64,000 nt of DNA, from positions 5,353,810 through 5,417,809 of the forward strand of contig CM041197.1 of assembly GCA_023078555.1 (NCBI GenBank), in the 5' to 3' direction. Below are positions 48,880 through 61,100 of this stretch, one piece after another. This DNA comes from Ulva prolifera. Taxonomy: Eukaryota > Chlorophyta > Ulvophyceae > Ulvales > Ulvaceae. Within the stretch, counting starts at the first letter, position 1, and each line of letters starts with the position of its first letter. The position numbers and the translations under genes were made by a program. Below the pieces are notes generated by a model. The model saw only the letters and a program-made list of their open reading frames with translations, searched no databases and was not told the origin of the DNA.

Positions 48880-51800
48880 TCACCGGCTCAGGCCTCCACA
48901 ACAACGAGGCAGCTCTGGCGCGTGACAAGCACACGGCGGAAAAGGCACACATTCGGTGGCCTGCATGCACCACTTCTGGCCAGAGCCCTGCAGCGAGGCC
49001 AGCGGGGGTGGGGCGCACAGTTGCAGCGGCCGCGTCGGCGCCGCCGGCTCCGCCCTCGGCGGCGCCAGCGAGGGATTCTTGCCCGCAAACTTCCCCGGGA
49101 TGCCCTTCGCGCTGAACAAGTAGTTGTACGCTTCCGCGACCGGCACCTGCTTGCCGGGGGCCGCCCACAGCGTGCCGTCCTCACGCGCACACACCCGCGG
49201 GTTGCCAAGGCGCCCAACTATGTGCCCCCGCGGCGCCAGCAACGTCACCTCCGGCGCGTGCTCAAACACCTCGTGCCCATGCACTGGGCGCGCGTTCAGC
49301 TTCGCCGCCGTGCCTGGAGCATGCGCCCCGTTGCTGGGGCCCTGGTGGCCCGGAGGCTTCTCAGCAGCGGCCGTGTCGGCGCCGTCCTGCTGAGCAAACG
49401 AGGTCGCCGGCATCGGCGGCAGCGGTGCGTTTGCGGCCGAGAGGGTCGTGTGGTGCTGCGCCCCCTGCGCCCGCATGACTCCGGCGGCCGTCGGCGCCCC
49501 GGACATCGCTGCTGCGGCGGAATGGCTGGCCTGGGCGCGCGCGGCGGCCTCGTTGACGCGTGCGGCGGCAGACCCGATCGCGGGAGTCGGGCGCCGCCCA
49601 GTCCGAGACGCGATCGTCGCGGCGGCGGCCGCGGCGGCGGATACAGCACTCAGTGTATTGACGGCCGGCCGCGTCTCCGCGGGGACCGCGGCGGCGGCCG
49701 CGACGGCGGCTGCGGCGGCGGCTGCATGTGCCTCGGCGCCTGGCGGGCGCGGCCGCGGCGGGGCCTCCGCCTTCCCAGAGCCCTCACTTATGCCTGCAGA
49801 GCAAGAGCACAGTGATGGAGCGAGAAGCCCATCCAGACACATGTATGTATGCACATAGCCGCAGCCATTGTGGCATCGAAAATGACACATGCACTCCCAC
49901 ACCACCTCTCGTGAGAGCACATGCATTCCCGCGCCACCTGTCTCGTGCTTTCACACAGGAGGTGCCTCTGATCTGATGAACCAGCGCACGCCGTGCACGG
50001 GACCGCCAGCAGCTCAGGAGCGCCGCGCCGCGCCCAGCCTCTGCGCGGGCGAGATCGGCGTGGCCACAGAGGGCCGGCGGGCCCGCGGGGCTGCGAGCAG
50101 CGCACGCCGACTCAAACGCTGCCTGCCGCGGGACCGGCTGCAGGCAGCGGGGCGCACCGGTGGAGATGCGGGAGACCTCCTCCGAGAGGCGCGACTGCAC
50201 CGTCGCCGCCTCGACGCTCTGCCGCTGCGCTGCCGTCGCGAAGGCCTCGTGGCGGCTGCGCATCTTCGCCGCGGCCTCCTTCGCCTCCGCCGTCGGCACG
50301 CCCGCCGCCTCGCACGCCGCGAGCAGCTGCGTCACGAGCGGGAACACGCTCTCGTCGAGGAACTGGAAGTGCTGCTCGAGCTTCACCGCGTGTGCCTGTA
50401 CGCACATGCATGCTGCTGTGATGCCCCACGGCATGTGCACAGCACCCTCCCGCAGTGTCAGTCGATGTGCATGCGGACTGAGCGAAGCGGCGGCCACCTG
50501 GGGTCCCGGTCCTGTGCATCTAAGTTTGAGCACGTGTAGCACTGCCGCTGGGCACAGAACCCCCCCAACCAAGCAGCAGAAGAAGCAGCGGAGCAGCCGT
50601 CTTCGTTGCACAAACTGCGCCGGTCAGATCACGCTGGTGGGGGAGTTCACCCAAGGGCAGCAGCACATTCTCTGCAGCTGCCGCCACCTGTTGCATCATC
50701 CTGGCGAGCAGACACAAAACGCAGGCACGACTCATGCAGAACCCTCTCTGCTGCTCAAGCTGTGGGCGCCGCACCTGCATGCCCTGCTGCGACTCCTTCA
50801 GCTGCGCGGACATGCGGTCCGCGAGCGTGCGCACGTCCGCGCTGTGGCCGGCACGCCACGCCGCGGCGCATGACTGCCGCAGGCTGACCTCGTACGCGTC
50901 CGCGCTGGCGCGCGACCGCGCGTCTACCGGGAACAGCGCCTCCTTCCACCGCTCGGGGTCCTCCACGGCGAGCCGGACCTCCGCGTCGAGGTACGGCCGC
51001 GCCTCGCCGGGGCCGCTGATCGTGCCGAGCCGCGCACGCTTGGCCGTCAGCGGCACCGGTGTCTGCTGGATGGGGTACGGGTTTGCGACTGACGCTGCAC
51101 ACCAGCCCGGCCTCAGCTGACGTGGCAAAGCCTCATGCAGCGCGGTGGATGTTGTGGCATCGAGTGCCGGGGGCGGGAACTTAGGGCGGGGGGGCGGCGG
51201 GGCCGGGTGCGCTCGGCGCAGGTGGAGCAGGGCGGGCCTGTGGCAGCCTCCGCCGAGGACGGGGTCGTGCAGGGCTGGGACAAGTTTAGGGGGTCCGGGC
51301 TTACAGAGTGGTGTTTGTGCGTGCTTCCACATCTCTCGGTGGCAACAGCTGCAGCTACCACTGGCGATGCTCTGCCGTGGTTGACACTGCACTCATGCAG
51401 CGCCACCTGGGTCCAGCTGCAGTGCAGGCCGCGCGCACGCCCCTCTGTACGACACGAGTTGAAAGCATGAATCGCTGGCTGCGAAAGCGCACCAGAGATT
51501 GCCGCAGTGGCATAAATCTTGGCCTCCCGGGAGGACCGGGGTGCGTCGAGCATCTGCGGGCTGATCACGGGCTTTGACGACTTGGGCGCGGGAGCCGTGA
51601 GGCCGAGGTACTGGTACACCTCGGACATGCTGCGCATGCGCTTGCCATCAGGAGCGATGTAATACATGTCGAGACGGCCGCTGTTGACGCCTGCTGCACG
51701 GGGCACGCCATCGACAACCCAGCGCTCATCCCACAGTCCTCCTGCACACTACATGCACTGAGACACTGGCGCTGGCGTGACACGCTCTCTTGAAATCCGC

Positions 51801-53204
51801 CATTAAAAGGTGAGGTGGTGCATGCAAGAAGCACAGCTGACATGTGAGGCCTTGGCGTGCCTCTCCGTAGGTAGTTGTGTGACACTGCATGAATAGTGTG
51901 GAGCCCTGACATTGGGAATTGCGGTCTGTGAGGGCAGAACCAGTCCCACACAGACTACTGCAGCAGAGAGTGCGGCAGACGGTTGCAATTGTGGAATATG
52001 CTGCTGCACGCACCAGGTTTGTGGTGATGAAGGCCTGGACCAGGTAACCAAGGAGCACAATTGCCCCATTAGTGAGACGTATGTTCAGTGCCGAGATACA
52101 GTGATACTTGCGCAGATGAAGCAGATTTGCAGATTCTTAGCCAAAGGTGTGCAGTGAGTTGATGAAGAGCTGACATACGGGACCAGAGCTGATTGTGGTG
52201 TACGGCGCTGGTTGGGGCCAAGCTGGACGATGGACTATCACACGCCCGATCGCAGACATGAACACTCAAACTGCGTAAACATTTCAAGAACCAGCTTGCA
52301 AAACACTAGATCATTGTTGCCTGGGTGTAAAACAGCAGCGAAGGTTGACCGGTTCAGCGGCCCCCCTCGCAACCGTACACCCTCACCTCCCCCACCCTCT
52401 TCCGCCACATCTCAAAGCAGGGTCACCAGCATATTATTGCAAGCATTCTCTGTCTGCACGTGACAGCTTCTGTGTTGAGGCTGGCTGTACTGTCCATACT
52501 TAGTCAGCCATGCATACATGCCTCACGGCGTGGGACACTGACGGCCATGCTGACAGAGAATCCTATTGACCCAAGAACAAATGCTGATGCCCAAAGCTGG
52601 CACAGAGAGTCAATGAACGGGCATTTGTTCCCTCAATGGAGCTTACATGAAGCCATACACATGGGGGTCGCGGCAGGCTCCGCCGTGCAAGTTTCAGCAC
52701 TCACTGCGGCGATGAAGCCTTCATCACACAGCATCCAGTACCCCCAGAAACATGACACCATGACAATCTCTTTCAGATGTAAATTTTATGTGTCAAAGCT
52801 GCTGCCCTCTCGCTCGTCCAGTGGGCACCTCTGGAGTCACATAGACAGGTCATCCCTCGGCCGGCATACATGAAGGTGCTGACCTCATGTCAATTTGGGT
52901 GAGAGGAGTAGCAATAATCGGCTGCGATGGGTGGGTGTGGCGAAATAACATCGGCGGGAGCACTCGCGAAGCGATCGAAACGGACACGACCTCCAAAGTG
53001 CAAGCAGTGCAGGGCAGGAGGCGGAAAATATTATTGTAGGGGGGATGTAGCGTGCATGTGGACGTGATGCGCATGCGTCGACAGTGTTAATTTCATTTAC
53101 GATGGCAACGCACCCCTTTCCTCGATGCTGCGCTTCAGCGCCTGACGGCGCTCCTCGACCTTCTTCTGCGAATCAGAAGACAGCCTTACCGTTGGTTTAA
53201 TCAT
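48880..53204 (-). CDS. Methyl-CpG-binding-domain (MBD) protein with helical and Ala-rich regions
   Basis: Probable nuclear chromatin protein. Five exons with every junction in phase: 53204-53114, 51741-51439, 51094-50775, 50395-50158, 49793-48880 (621 aa if the last exon reads to its stop). It starts MIKPTVRLSSDSQ followed by a charged helix (KKVEERRQALKRSIEERG). The MBD spans about residues 31-80: GLWDERWVVDGVPRAAG, then RLDMYYIAPDGKRMRSMSEV and YQYLGL, matching the plant MBD pattern D-YY-sP-GkkfRS-yL. Exons 3 and 4 encode long helices with coiled-coil character (VEDPERWKEALF, EQHFQFLDESVFPLVTQLL, EAKEAAAKMRSRHEA). The final exon is a low-complexity Ala/Pro region ending in a second, looser MBD-like motif (EDGTLWAAPGKQVPVAEAYN). 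Exon 2's donor and the last exon's end are less certain. Intron 1 is long (1.37 kb). Confidence 0.72.
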
Positions 53205-56200
53205 GTTCCATTTACCGACCAGTAAGAGGTGCAATGCAGACTAACCTACTGCCGCATGCCTATGTGAACACGAGACAACAGTGTACAATGGTCGGACAAC
53301 GTGTGAACAAAATCCAAACTATTACATAGCCTGATGCATTCATCCTGGTCATCTGCGCATACAAGAGCCTTCGTGAAAGTGAGCGCGCTGTTCCTCTCTG
53401 GCATCCACCACGCCCCGTCGCCACCGTCACCGTGCGCGACGTCCATCATGCAACGTATAATGCTTCGGTTTCTTCCTCTCCATGTAAGAACATGCACAAA
53501 TGTGGACTGTTCCGTGGCCGTTTCAGACAGAAGCACGCAGCGTCTCGCCGTATTTGTGTTTCGGCAGCGTTTGCCTCGCCATAGTGCGCATCGCGTGCAT
53601 TATCGTGAGTGCACGCTTGCTGCTGCTGCAAGCCACGGCTTCTGCCCGTGGGAGTCAGGTCTGTCATGTCCCGCACGCAGAAGCGTTGAAGCTGTTGTTT
53701 GCCGATGTGCAAGATGGGCCAATCGTGTTTGACCCAGGTAACACGATTGGCCCCTTTGCACGCCTTCCACCAGTCGGAGGCTGCATCGCTCCCTTTAGAA
53801 AGCTGTCAGGAACCCATTCTGCATATTTGGGTGACGCCACGTCAAGATGGTGTGGCCTTATGTATGTCTGACGACAGCGAAACAGCAAAGGTGCGACAAT
53901 TATCCGTGCATCAAGTTGTGCATCAGCCTTTGTAGATCAGAACGTAGACACTGCGGCAGCAGCGATCTTTCCTGCTCAGAGGTCACTGTGGTTGTATGAT
54001 CTGAACAGCACGTTGCGCCTGTGCTGGAGTGCCACATTAAAGCTGGGTGCAAGCCGGATGCAGGTGAGGTAAACTGTGCACAGCGCTCCCTGTTGCTGCA
54101 CTGCTCCTACGTCAGTAACATGCTTGCCACATGACGTACAAAACAACAAATCATTGTGGCATATGCCCATCCAGCGACTCGCATCCTTTCACAGCAGCTG
54201 CTCATGAATCTCACAACTGGAAGGTTCTGTCGACGGCTGCCAGGCTGAGGCACTTTCGAGAGGCACTGTTGAAATCAAACGCACAGATATGGATACGAGC
54301 CTGGTGCCCCGAACTGCACTGCAGCCACACCAGCACCATCAATTCTGTCATATCAGGATGCGTGAAAAACATCAGAAGTGCTCTGTGCATTGGGTTCTCA
54401 GTGCAAGCCTGGCTGCCTCCGCATGCAGCAGCTTCATGCCTTGGCACAACTGCAGGTGGCCATGGCGTGCCAGTGTGTGGAGCTGTGTGCTATCGGTGAG
54501 AAGTGGGGACCCGATTGCTGGTGTTGACTGTGACAGTGCTGCCAGTACAGGCCTCATACATGTACCGCATGTGCAGCGGACCGAAGCATTGCAACGTGTG
54601 TCCTGCACGCTCTGATGTTTGATGATTGGTTCATGTAGTCTGGACGCAGCTCTGATGTTTGAGAAAGATCATGGGACCTGGAGGGCAAATTGAGTGTGGC
54701 CGGATGCATAGCATCAGCCTCGACTGCTCGCGAACATCCGAGTCCTTGCTGCAGCATGCTGCAGGATGTCACAGGGTGAATGATGTAGCTGCCGCTGGGC
54801 TAGCCGAGTACGATTATCAGGCTTTCTCGGTGGACACATCACCTGTACTCTCCGGGCTAGGGCAGTCTTCAGCTGCAATCGCAACACTCGTGCTGGAGCT
54901 CACATGTCCCAGCCATGCCCTGAGCCCAAGCAACAATTCCTAGCTGTGTTTGGGGCTCTTAAGCCATGAACTATAATCACTGCACAGCTGGTCTCCTGGT
55001 GGTGCAGATTATTTTCGCACATGTTGGGACTTGGCTGCATACCTCACCGCCAACATGTGGGCGCGAGCTCGAGGTGGTAGCTGTAAGCGGCGCTTGCAAA
55101 AAGAACGCATTTTTCTCACCTGTGAAGCGTTGGAGGAGCTGCATTACAAGAGGGCTGACATGTCAAATCCGATGTCCTGCGAAGGGCGTGCATTGTCACA
55201 CCGTACCCGTTGTCCAGCTGAGCGTTGCGTGCGCTGGCCGGCATGCGACCATGGGTGCATCTCAGCTTCGACTAGCGAGATCATAACATTCAAAAGCATC
55301 AAACGATATGATTCCCGATTCAGGCCCACGCAAGCCCAGTCCATGACCGCAGTGGGACGTGCTGACCACGTCGGAGGTGATGCGGCTGGATCCTTGCCTG
55401 GTCCGAAAGAGGACACATTCATGCAGTAATGAGTGCATTCATTTTCAGCAGTTTGTGACAATTGTTGCAATCAGCTCTGCGTTGCCTGGCGCGCAAGGTT
55501 GTGTACTCCCCCTTGATCTCGAGCTCACGCTGGTAGCAGGGGTGGTGGAGCCCCATGGGTGCCCGAAGCAAGCCTTTCACTGTGTGGCAGCAGTTACGTT
55601 GAAGACTTTCCATGAGTGAGACCTGTCGCTTGCGTAGATTTTGATGCTGATATCCAATGTTCCTCATTCGCGCGCTGAGAACCAGTAAACGAGTCATCAG
55701 GTGGGTCTGCCTGGCCCAGCTCCGATGCGGCTGTGTGCCACAGACAACATAGCCTTTTCAGCACCTTCACTATGAAAGGGGATATATGTCGATGACGTCG
55801 AAGCTGCATCGTGTGTAGCTGCGTACTTCTGGTACTGCTGCAGACGCTCTGCGCACTGCGAATTATTCCGACTGCAAACTGCAAGGCAGCATGAGGCATA
55901 CAGGCAAAGCTTAGACATATCGGAGATCTATTGATGCCGTTCAGTGATTCCGACTCATTTGAGAACTGTGTCTCTGCTCGATCATCATTCTCGCAACAAT
56001 GCTCACTGCCTGGGTCTGTTCTGCTCACAGATCCAGTAGTGGGCAAAGCAGAAGCTCATGAATCAGAAGGAACCGCTCTTATATCATCTGACGTGTGTGG
56101 TCCGTTAGATGGTCGCCATCCTGGTATTTCGGAAACACATTATGCGCCTCGGCACGCTTGCGGGAAGCACAGCGGCAGTGATGGCGCGCCGGAAACAGCC

Positions 56201-57559
56201 AGTCCCGTCGAAAAAACATCATCGGCAAGCGTAGGTGTGCTCGACATGCTCTGTGTGTACCCATATTCATGCTTGACATTGGAGCATAGAGCGAAGACGT
56301 GCGTCAAGTGCAGAGACGATAGAGCTATGCCTGCGTACTTTAATCCAATGTGACGCGCCATTTAGATAGATTATTGCTTTCGGCCATGGTTTGCGGCTGT
56401 TACATCCGCCACACCGTACCGGAAGGCCGCGAGAGCCCGTGCACTCCTTCGAACACATCGACGTGCAAATTCGTCAAGGAACTCGCAGAGATGTGAATTT
56501 GGCATTCCAAGCACCCTGCACCTGCAGGAGAATATTCAGCTCTGTCTGCCGCCCGACTGCTAAGCCCAAAGTCTCCCAACGCAACGTTGCGACCATGCAC
56601 ATCATCTTTCGCCCGCACTCTTAAGCACCAGGAACAACTCTTCGGCCAGGAGACTTCCCATGGCAGACGTGACTACGCAGATATCGTTTGTCCAGTATTC
56701 GCCAATTCATCTAGTGCCATGCCGCAGCTTCCTGGTTCAGCCGCTCTGTTGAGTACAGCAGCCTCGATCCACTCCACCAGCACGTCCAACACCATTCAGG
56801 AGGCACTGTCCATGAATCCAGGCTGCATATGCATGCCACTCACCCGTAACACTCTCGAAGTCCGAGCAGGCCAGACCGACAAAAACGATCGGGGGACAAT
56901 GAGGTGTTCGGATGACGAAACGCTCCTCCAGGCATCTACCTATGCTACCGATGCCACCACAGATCCACTTCAGAAGCACGACGTGTCTGGAGCTGACTGT
57001 AGCGCGAGTGCTTGCCCCAATGGATCAAGCGAGGTAGGACCTGGTGCGCTGGTGAAGCTATGTTTCACCGGTCAGGCCGAGCCCGATGACACTGTGGGTA
57101 CCGCTCTCTCGCAATGTAAGACACATAGTCCTCCACATTGCAGCTGCATGGGACCTAGTGACTGTATGTTCTAGCCAGGTGTGTTGTACAACGTCACAGC
57201 ATGCCACGGTACAGTATTCCCCTGCGCAGTGGCATACGTACATACAGCTTTGCAACATGTGATGAACAGTATCCGCCAAGCATTATGTCTAGGGGGCACA
57301 GGTTCTGGCATTGTCCCGCTATGTGGTTTTCTGTGGCAGAGGACGCCGCTGTACAGGGCGTGACTGTACAAATCGGTGTTGACGCAAAACGTAGTGATTG
57401 CTTGTTGTGGACTGCCCCCAAGCAGACGGCCGTGCGCCCACTATCATCCTTCGGTCCACAACATCGGCCATGCAGCTAACTATGCAGGCAGCGCTGATTG
57501 CTCTCCCACAGCAGTACAGCAGAACAGCCCATGCAGAGCTGCCCCGCCCGATGTCTGTC
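53205..57559. other. No confident gene; possible unrecognised + strand exons
   Basis: About 4.3 kb. The first part is the upstream region of the MBD gene. Two long + strand open frames (about 55.93-56.35 kb and 56.59-57.17 kb) are Ser/Thr-rich, without recognisable domains, and could be exons of the large helical-repeat gene that follows. This could not be shown from splice phase. A 14-bp inverted repeat is at 53716. Confidence 0.4.
53716..53753. repeat. Inverted repeat, 14-bp arms, 10-nt loop
   Basis: GGGCCAATCGTGTT (53716-53729) and AACACGATTGGCCC (53740-53753) are exact reverse complements. The arms include CCAAT/ATTGG, so each strand carries a CCAAT box. No gene start was identified beside it. 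Confidence 0.88.
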
Positions 57560-58048
57560 GCTTCCAGGCAGCCCCGCATCCGACTCCGTTTCCTGCTGCG
57601 CAAGTGTCACCGCAACCCGAGGCGGTGGCGCTGCCATCGCTGCGCGTGCATGTGCCGCGGCGCGGGGAGCTGACCGTCCGGACGGAGGAGTTTGTGTCGT
57701 CAGCGCTGGGATCCACCGCGAGGCTACAGGGGGCACGCATGCGCCTCTGCCAGAGCCTCCTGTCGGTCTGTCCTCCCCACAGCTTGGAACTCGTGCATAT
57801 TTGATCCATGGTGCAGATGGTGCTGTGCCTGCCGTGTCTGTGCAGAGCATGGGTATTATGACTATCACGTGGAAGTCATGCGCGGTGCATTTGATCTGAC
57901 GTCACACCCGGCGACTGCCTGTGATTTCTTCGCCGGCGCTTTCCAAGGTGCCGCCACGCCTGCGCGTGATGCACAGCCGATGCTGCCGATCAGCACCGGC
58001 TGGATCAGCCACCAGACCCAACATCCTGCAATCTCAAGTGGAGTATAG
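57560..58048 (+). other. Candidate upstream exons of the helical-repeat gene
   Basis: Two stretches look coding but could not be joined in phase. One is around 57.6-57.75 kb (ALPSLRVHVPRRGELTVRTE). The other begins after a GTGCAG acceptor at 57846 (EHGYYDYHVEVMRGAFDLTS). Both are on the same strand as, and just before, the large gene. They are given as candidates only. Confidence 0.35.
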
Positions 58049-58198
58049 CCTGCACAGCTGGTTGGTCTACGTCAGTGTTGAGTCATGGCAGTGACCGCAC
58101 ACAACAACTCCAACTATACAGGTCCAACATCTGGATGGCAGCCCTGCACATGTGGCAAGGCAGCCCCGCACTGGTCACTAGGATTGATTCTCATGCAG

Positions 58199-61100
58199 GC
58201 GATCAATACGTGTGCGAAGCTGCCTGTGCGCCGCGGTGCCTCGAGCAGCCCCCCCACCGCCGACCGCGACAACCCCCACGTTGCCGACCTCCTCTACCAC
58301 GCCGCCGTCGCGCTGCTGTCGCTGCTCGCGGCCTCGGACGACCTCGCGAGCATCGGGCTCGCGTTCTACGGCGCCGCGCCGACGCTCGCGCGCGTGCTGC
58401 GGGCGCCGCGCACGCTGCGCGACTGGGGCGCGCGCGTCGTCGTGCTCGCGGTGGCGGCGCGGCTCAGCACGGTGGACGACGATGCGGCGCGGCAGCTGCT
58501 ACGGGAGGGCATGCTGGCCGCCGTCGAGCTCGCCCTGCACGTGCGCTCCCTGCACACCACGGACTGTCGCTCCTGGTTGCATTATCTGGAACTGTTCTTT
58601 GGTGGTCTGCGTGGCAATGGGTGGTGATTTCACTCAAACTGCACCACCCGGCACACCACAAGAAACACGTTTCAAATGACCGGGCCGCTGCATGGCAGAG
58701 CACCGAAGCACACTCTATGTCATTGCCATCAGCAGCATCCGTCTGTAGATCACGCTGTGGTCCCGGCTACATGTGTTCACAGGGAGTTGCGGCTCTGCGG
58801 CTAGCGTGGTTCGCTTCGTGATGGGCCACACAACTCACGTGAGGCAGCGACGCTGGTGATTGTGCATTTCGCACACCCCACACAATCTTGGTCTCCTTCT
58901 TCAAGGCGTTAATGACAGAGTGGTATTCGGAGGCTGCTGACGCACAGATGCGGCAACGTCTGACAGTGTGTGCCTGGGATTTGCAACTCCTGAATGGGTG
59001 CGCCGTGCCATTGCCTGAGCCGCTGCAGTGCTGCGTGCAGGTGGCGATGGAGAGTGCCGACTGGCTCTCAGTGCACCTCTGCCTCGACCTCCTGCTGCGC
59101 TTTCTCTCCTGCAGCGCCGACGCCGCCGCGCAGGCCCTCGCCTGCCCCCTGCTCGAAACGCTCGTCCGCCTGCTGCGCCACGCTGCGCGCGCTCTCCACG
59201 CTGCCGCCGCCAAGGAGCCGCCCCTGCGCCACGGCGGCCCACCCCCAATCGACCTCTCAGGCAACGCTCCGCCTCCGCGCGACGCGCCGACCCCAAGCAT
59301 GATCGGCGCCGCGGCCCCGAGCCCCCTCGCCGCGGCCTCCGCCGGCAGCGCGGAGAGCTCCCCCGTCATGCACCCCCCTGGCGGCCCCCTACGCATCTCG
59401 ACATCCCCGGAGACCGGTGGGCGCAGTTCCGCCACGGGTGAGGCGAGCGCCGCGGAGGGCTGCGTTGGGGAGCCGTCTCTCGCGCACCTCGCGAATGCCC
59501 CCTCCCCCCTCTCATCGCCGCCGCCAGGCCCCTGCCGGCTGCATGTTGCTGGGGCGGCAGTGCGGAGCACGCCGCAACCGCCACAGCTCCCACTGTCCCC
59601 CGTGGCCTCTCCGCAGACCCCAGAGGCATCGTCCGCGCAGACTCCTCCACCACAGGACACCACTTCTGAAGCATCACCGGAGGCCGCTGTAGCAGCGCCA
59701 GCAGAAGATGGATCAGGTGGTCTCAGGACTCCTGTGGCTACGGGAGGCCCATCTGCTTGCGGGAGCGACCGCGGCGCCTCCGCAGCGAAGGCAGCCCCCG
59801 GCGCTCCGGCGGGTGCTGGCGGTGAGATGCCGTTTGCGGTGGAGCCGGACATCGGCAAGCAGCCGGACCTGCAGCTGATCAAGAAGGCGCTGCGGCTGCT
59901 GTCAGCACTCGCCTCACAGTCTCCGGCGCACCAGCTCGCGCTGCAGCAGCTCGGCACCGTGCGGCTGCTCATGGCGGTCGTGCATGCGTGCGAGCATGAC
60001 GCCGTGCGGCTCGTAGCGGTGCCTGGACCGTTCGCGGAGGCGGGGGTGGGCGCTCGCGGCGGTGGCGACGGCATCGCGGCGGCGCATGACGTGCTGGTGC
60101 ATGCGGTGTGGGCGCTGACCGAGGTGGTGGATGGCTGCGGGGAAGCGCAGCGAGACTTCCTGGAGAGCAACAGCATGCCGACCGTCAGCGGGTGCGCACA
60201 AAGCGCCATCGTCAGTCACCTGTTGTGTAGTCCTCCGTGTTACGCATGACCATGTCTGTTCTCATGCATAGATCACGCTCTGCACGGTGTCTTCTTTGTG
60301 GTGATCTTCCTGAACGTTGCTCTGACTGTGTGTCGCAGCTACACGCATCGCTTGCAGAGGAGCTGACATTTCGCGGTGCTGCTCGCAGGATGTTGACGCG
60401 GGTGCTGCAGTGCCCTGCCCTCGCCCGCAGCAGCCAGCGCGCGGGCGCAGCACACGTCACGTCGGCGCTGCAGCGCCGCGCCGCGGAGCTCCGGCATGCG
60501 TACGCGACGCACATGGAGGTCGAGCGCATGGCCGCGCTTGCCGTCGCGACGCCGCGGAGCCCCCTGCTGGACACCCTCTTCTCGCGCGCCGATTCCATTG
60601 TGCAGGACCGGAACCCTGCTCTCGCAGGCACACCCGGAGGCAGGCCCTCGGCGCCGCAGTCGCTGGGCGAGCACGCCAGTGCCGTGTCGCCACAGCCGCT
60701 GTGGTCGCCGCTCTCGGCCGGGACGCCTGCGTACCTGAAGAACCCGTTTGCGCACGCCGAGACGACGCTGCAGCTGCTGGGCTGCCCTGGCGCGAGGGCG
60801 GGGGCGCCCGGCCACATCGGCGCCGCTGCGGCCACGCCGCGGGAGGCACCGACGCTGCTGGCACTCCTGAGCCAGGAGCAGGCTGTGGAGTCCCTCGGAA
60901 CCCTGGGCAGGTGTGGTTTCTGCAATTCATGCTAGCTGTCCATGCAGTTGTAGGTATGTCGCGCTTGGTAGGCACATGCACCGTCTGATACGCTGCCGTC
61001 TGTTGTGAATGTCACACCGGCACGACATGCCTGTCGAGTGCACAGCAGGAGACTCAAACTGCGTTGACGTGCCGTGCAGGCTGGTCAGGGCGCTCGCTCT

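Noticed and set aside
48583-49815. 410-codon plus-strand open frame
   Set aside because: Antisense of the Ala-rich last exon of the MBD gene; the product is Arg-rich low complexity.
55931-57174. Two long Ser/Thr-rich plus-strand frames as a separate gene
   Set aside because: No domain, no clear start or splice context, and they could not be phased to the downstream helical-repeat exons. Left as possible exons only.
58767-60209. 480-codon minus-strand open frame
   Set aside because: It is the antisense of the GC-rich exon 59041-60191, which has helical-repeat content and phase-matched splice sites on the + strand. The minus product is low-complexity Ala/Ser/Gly/Arg.
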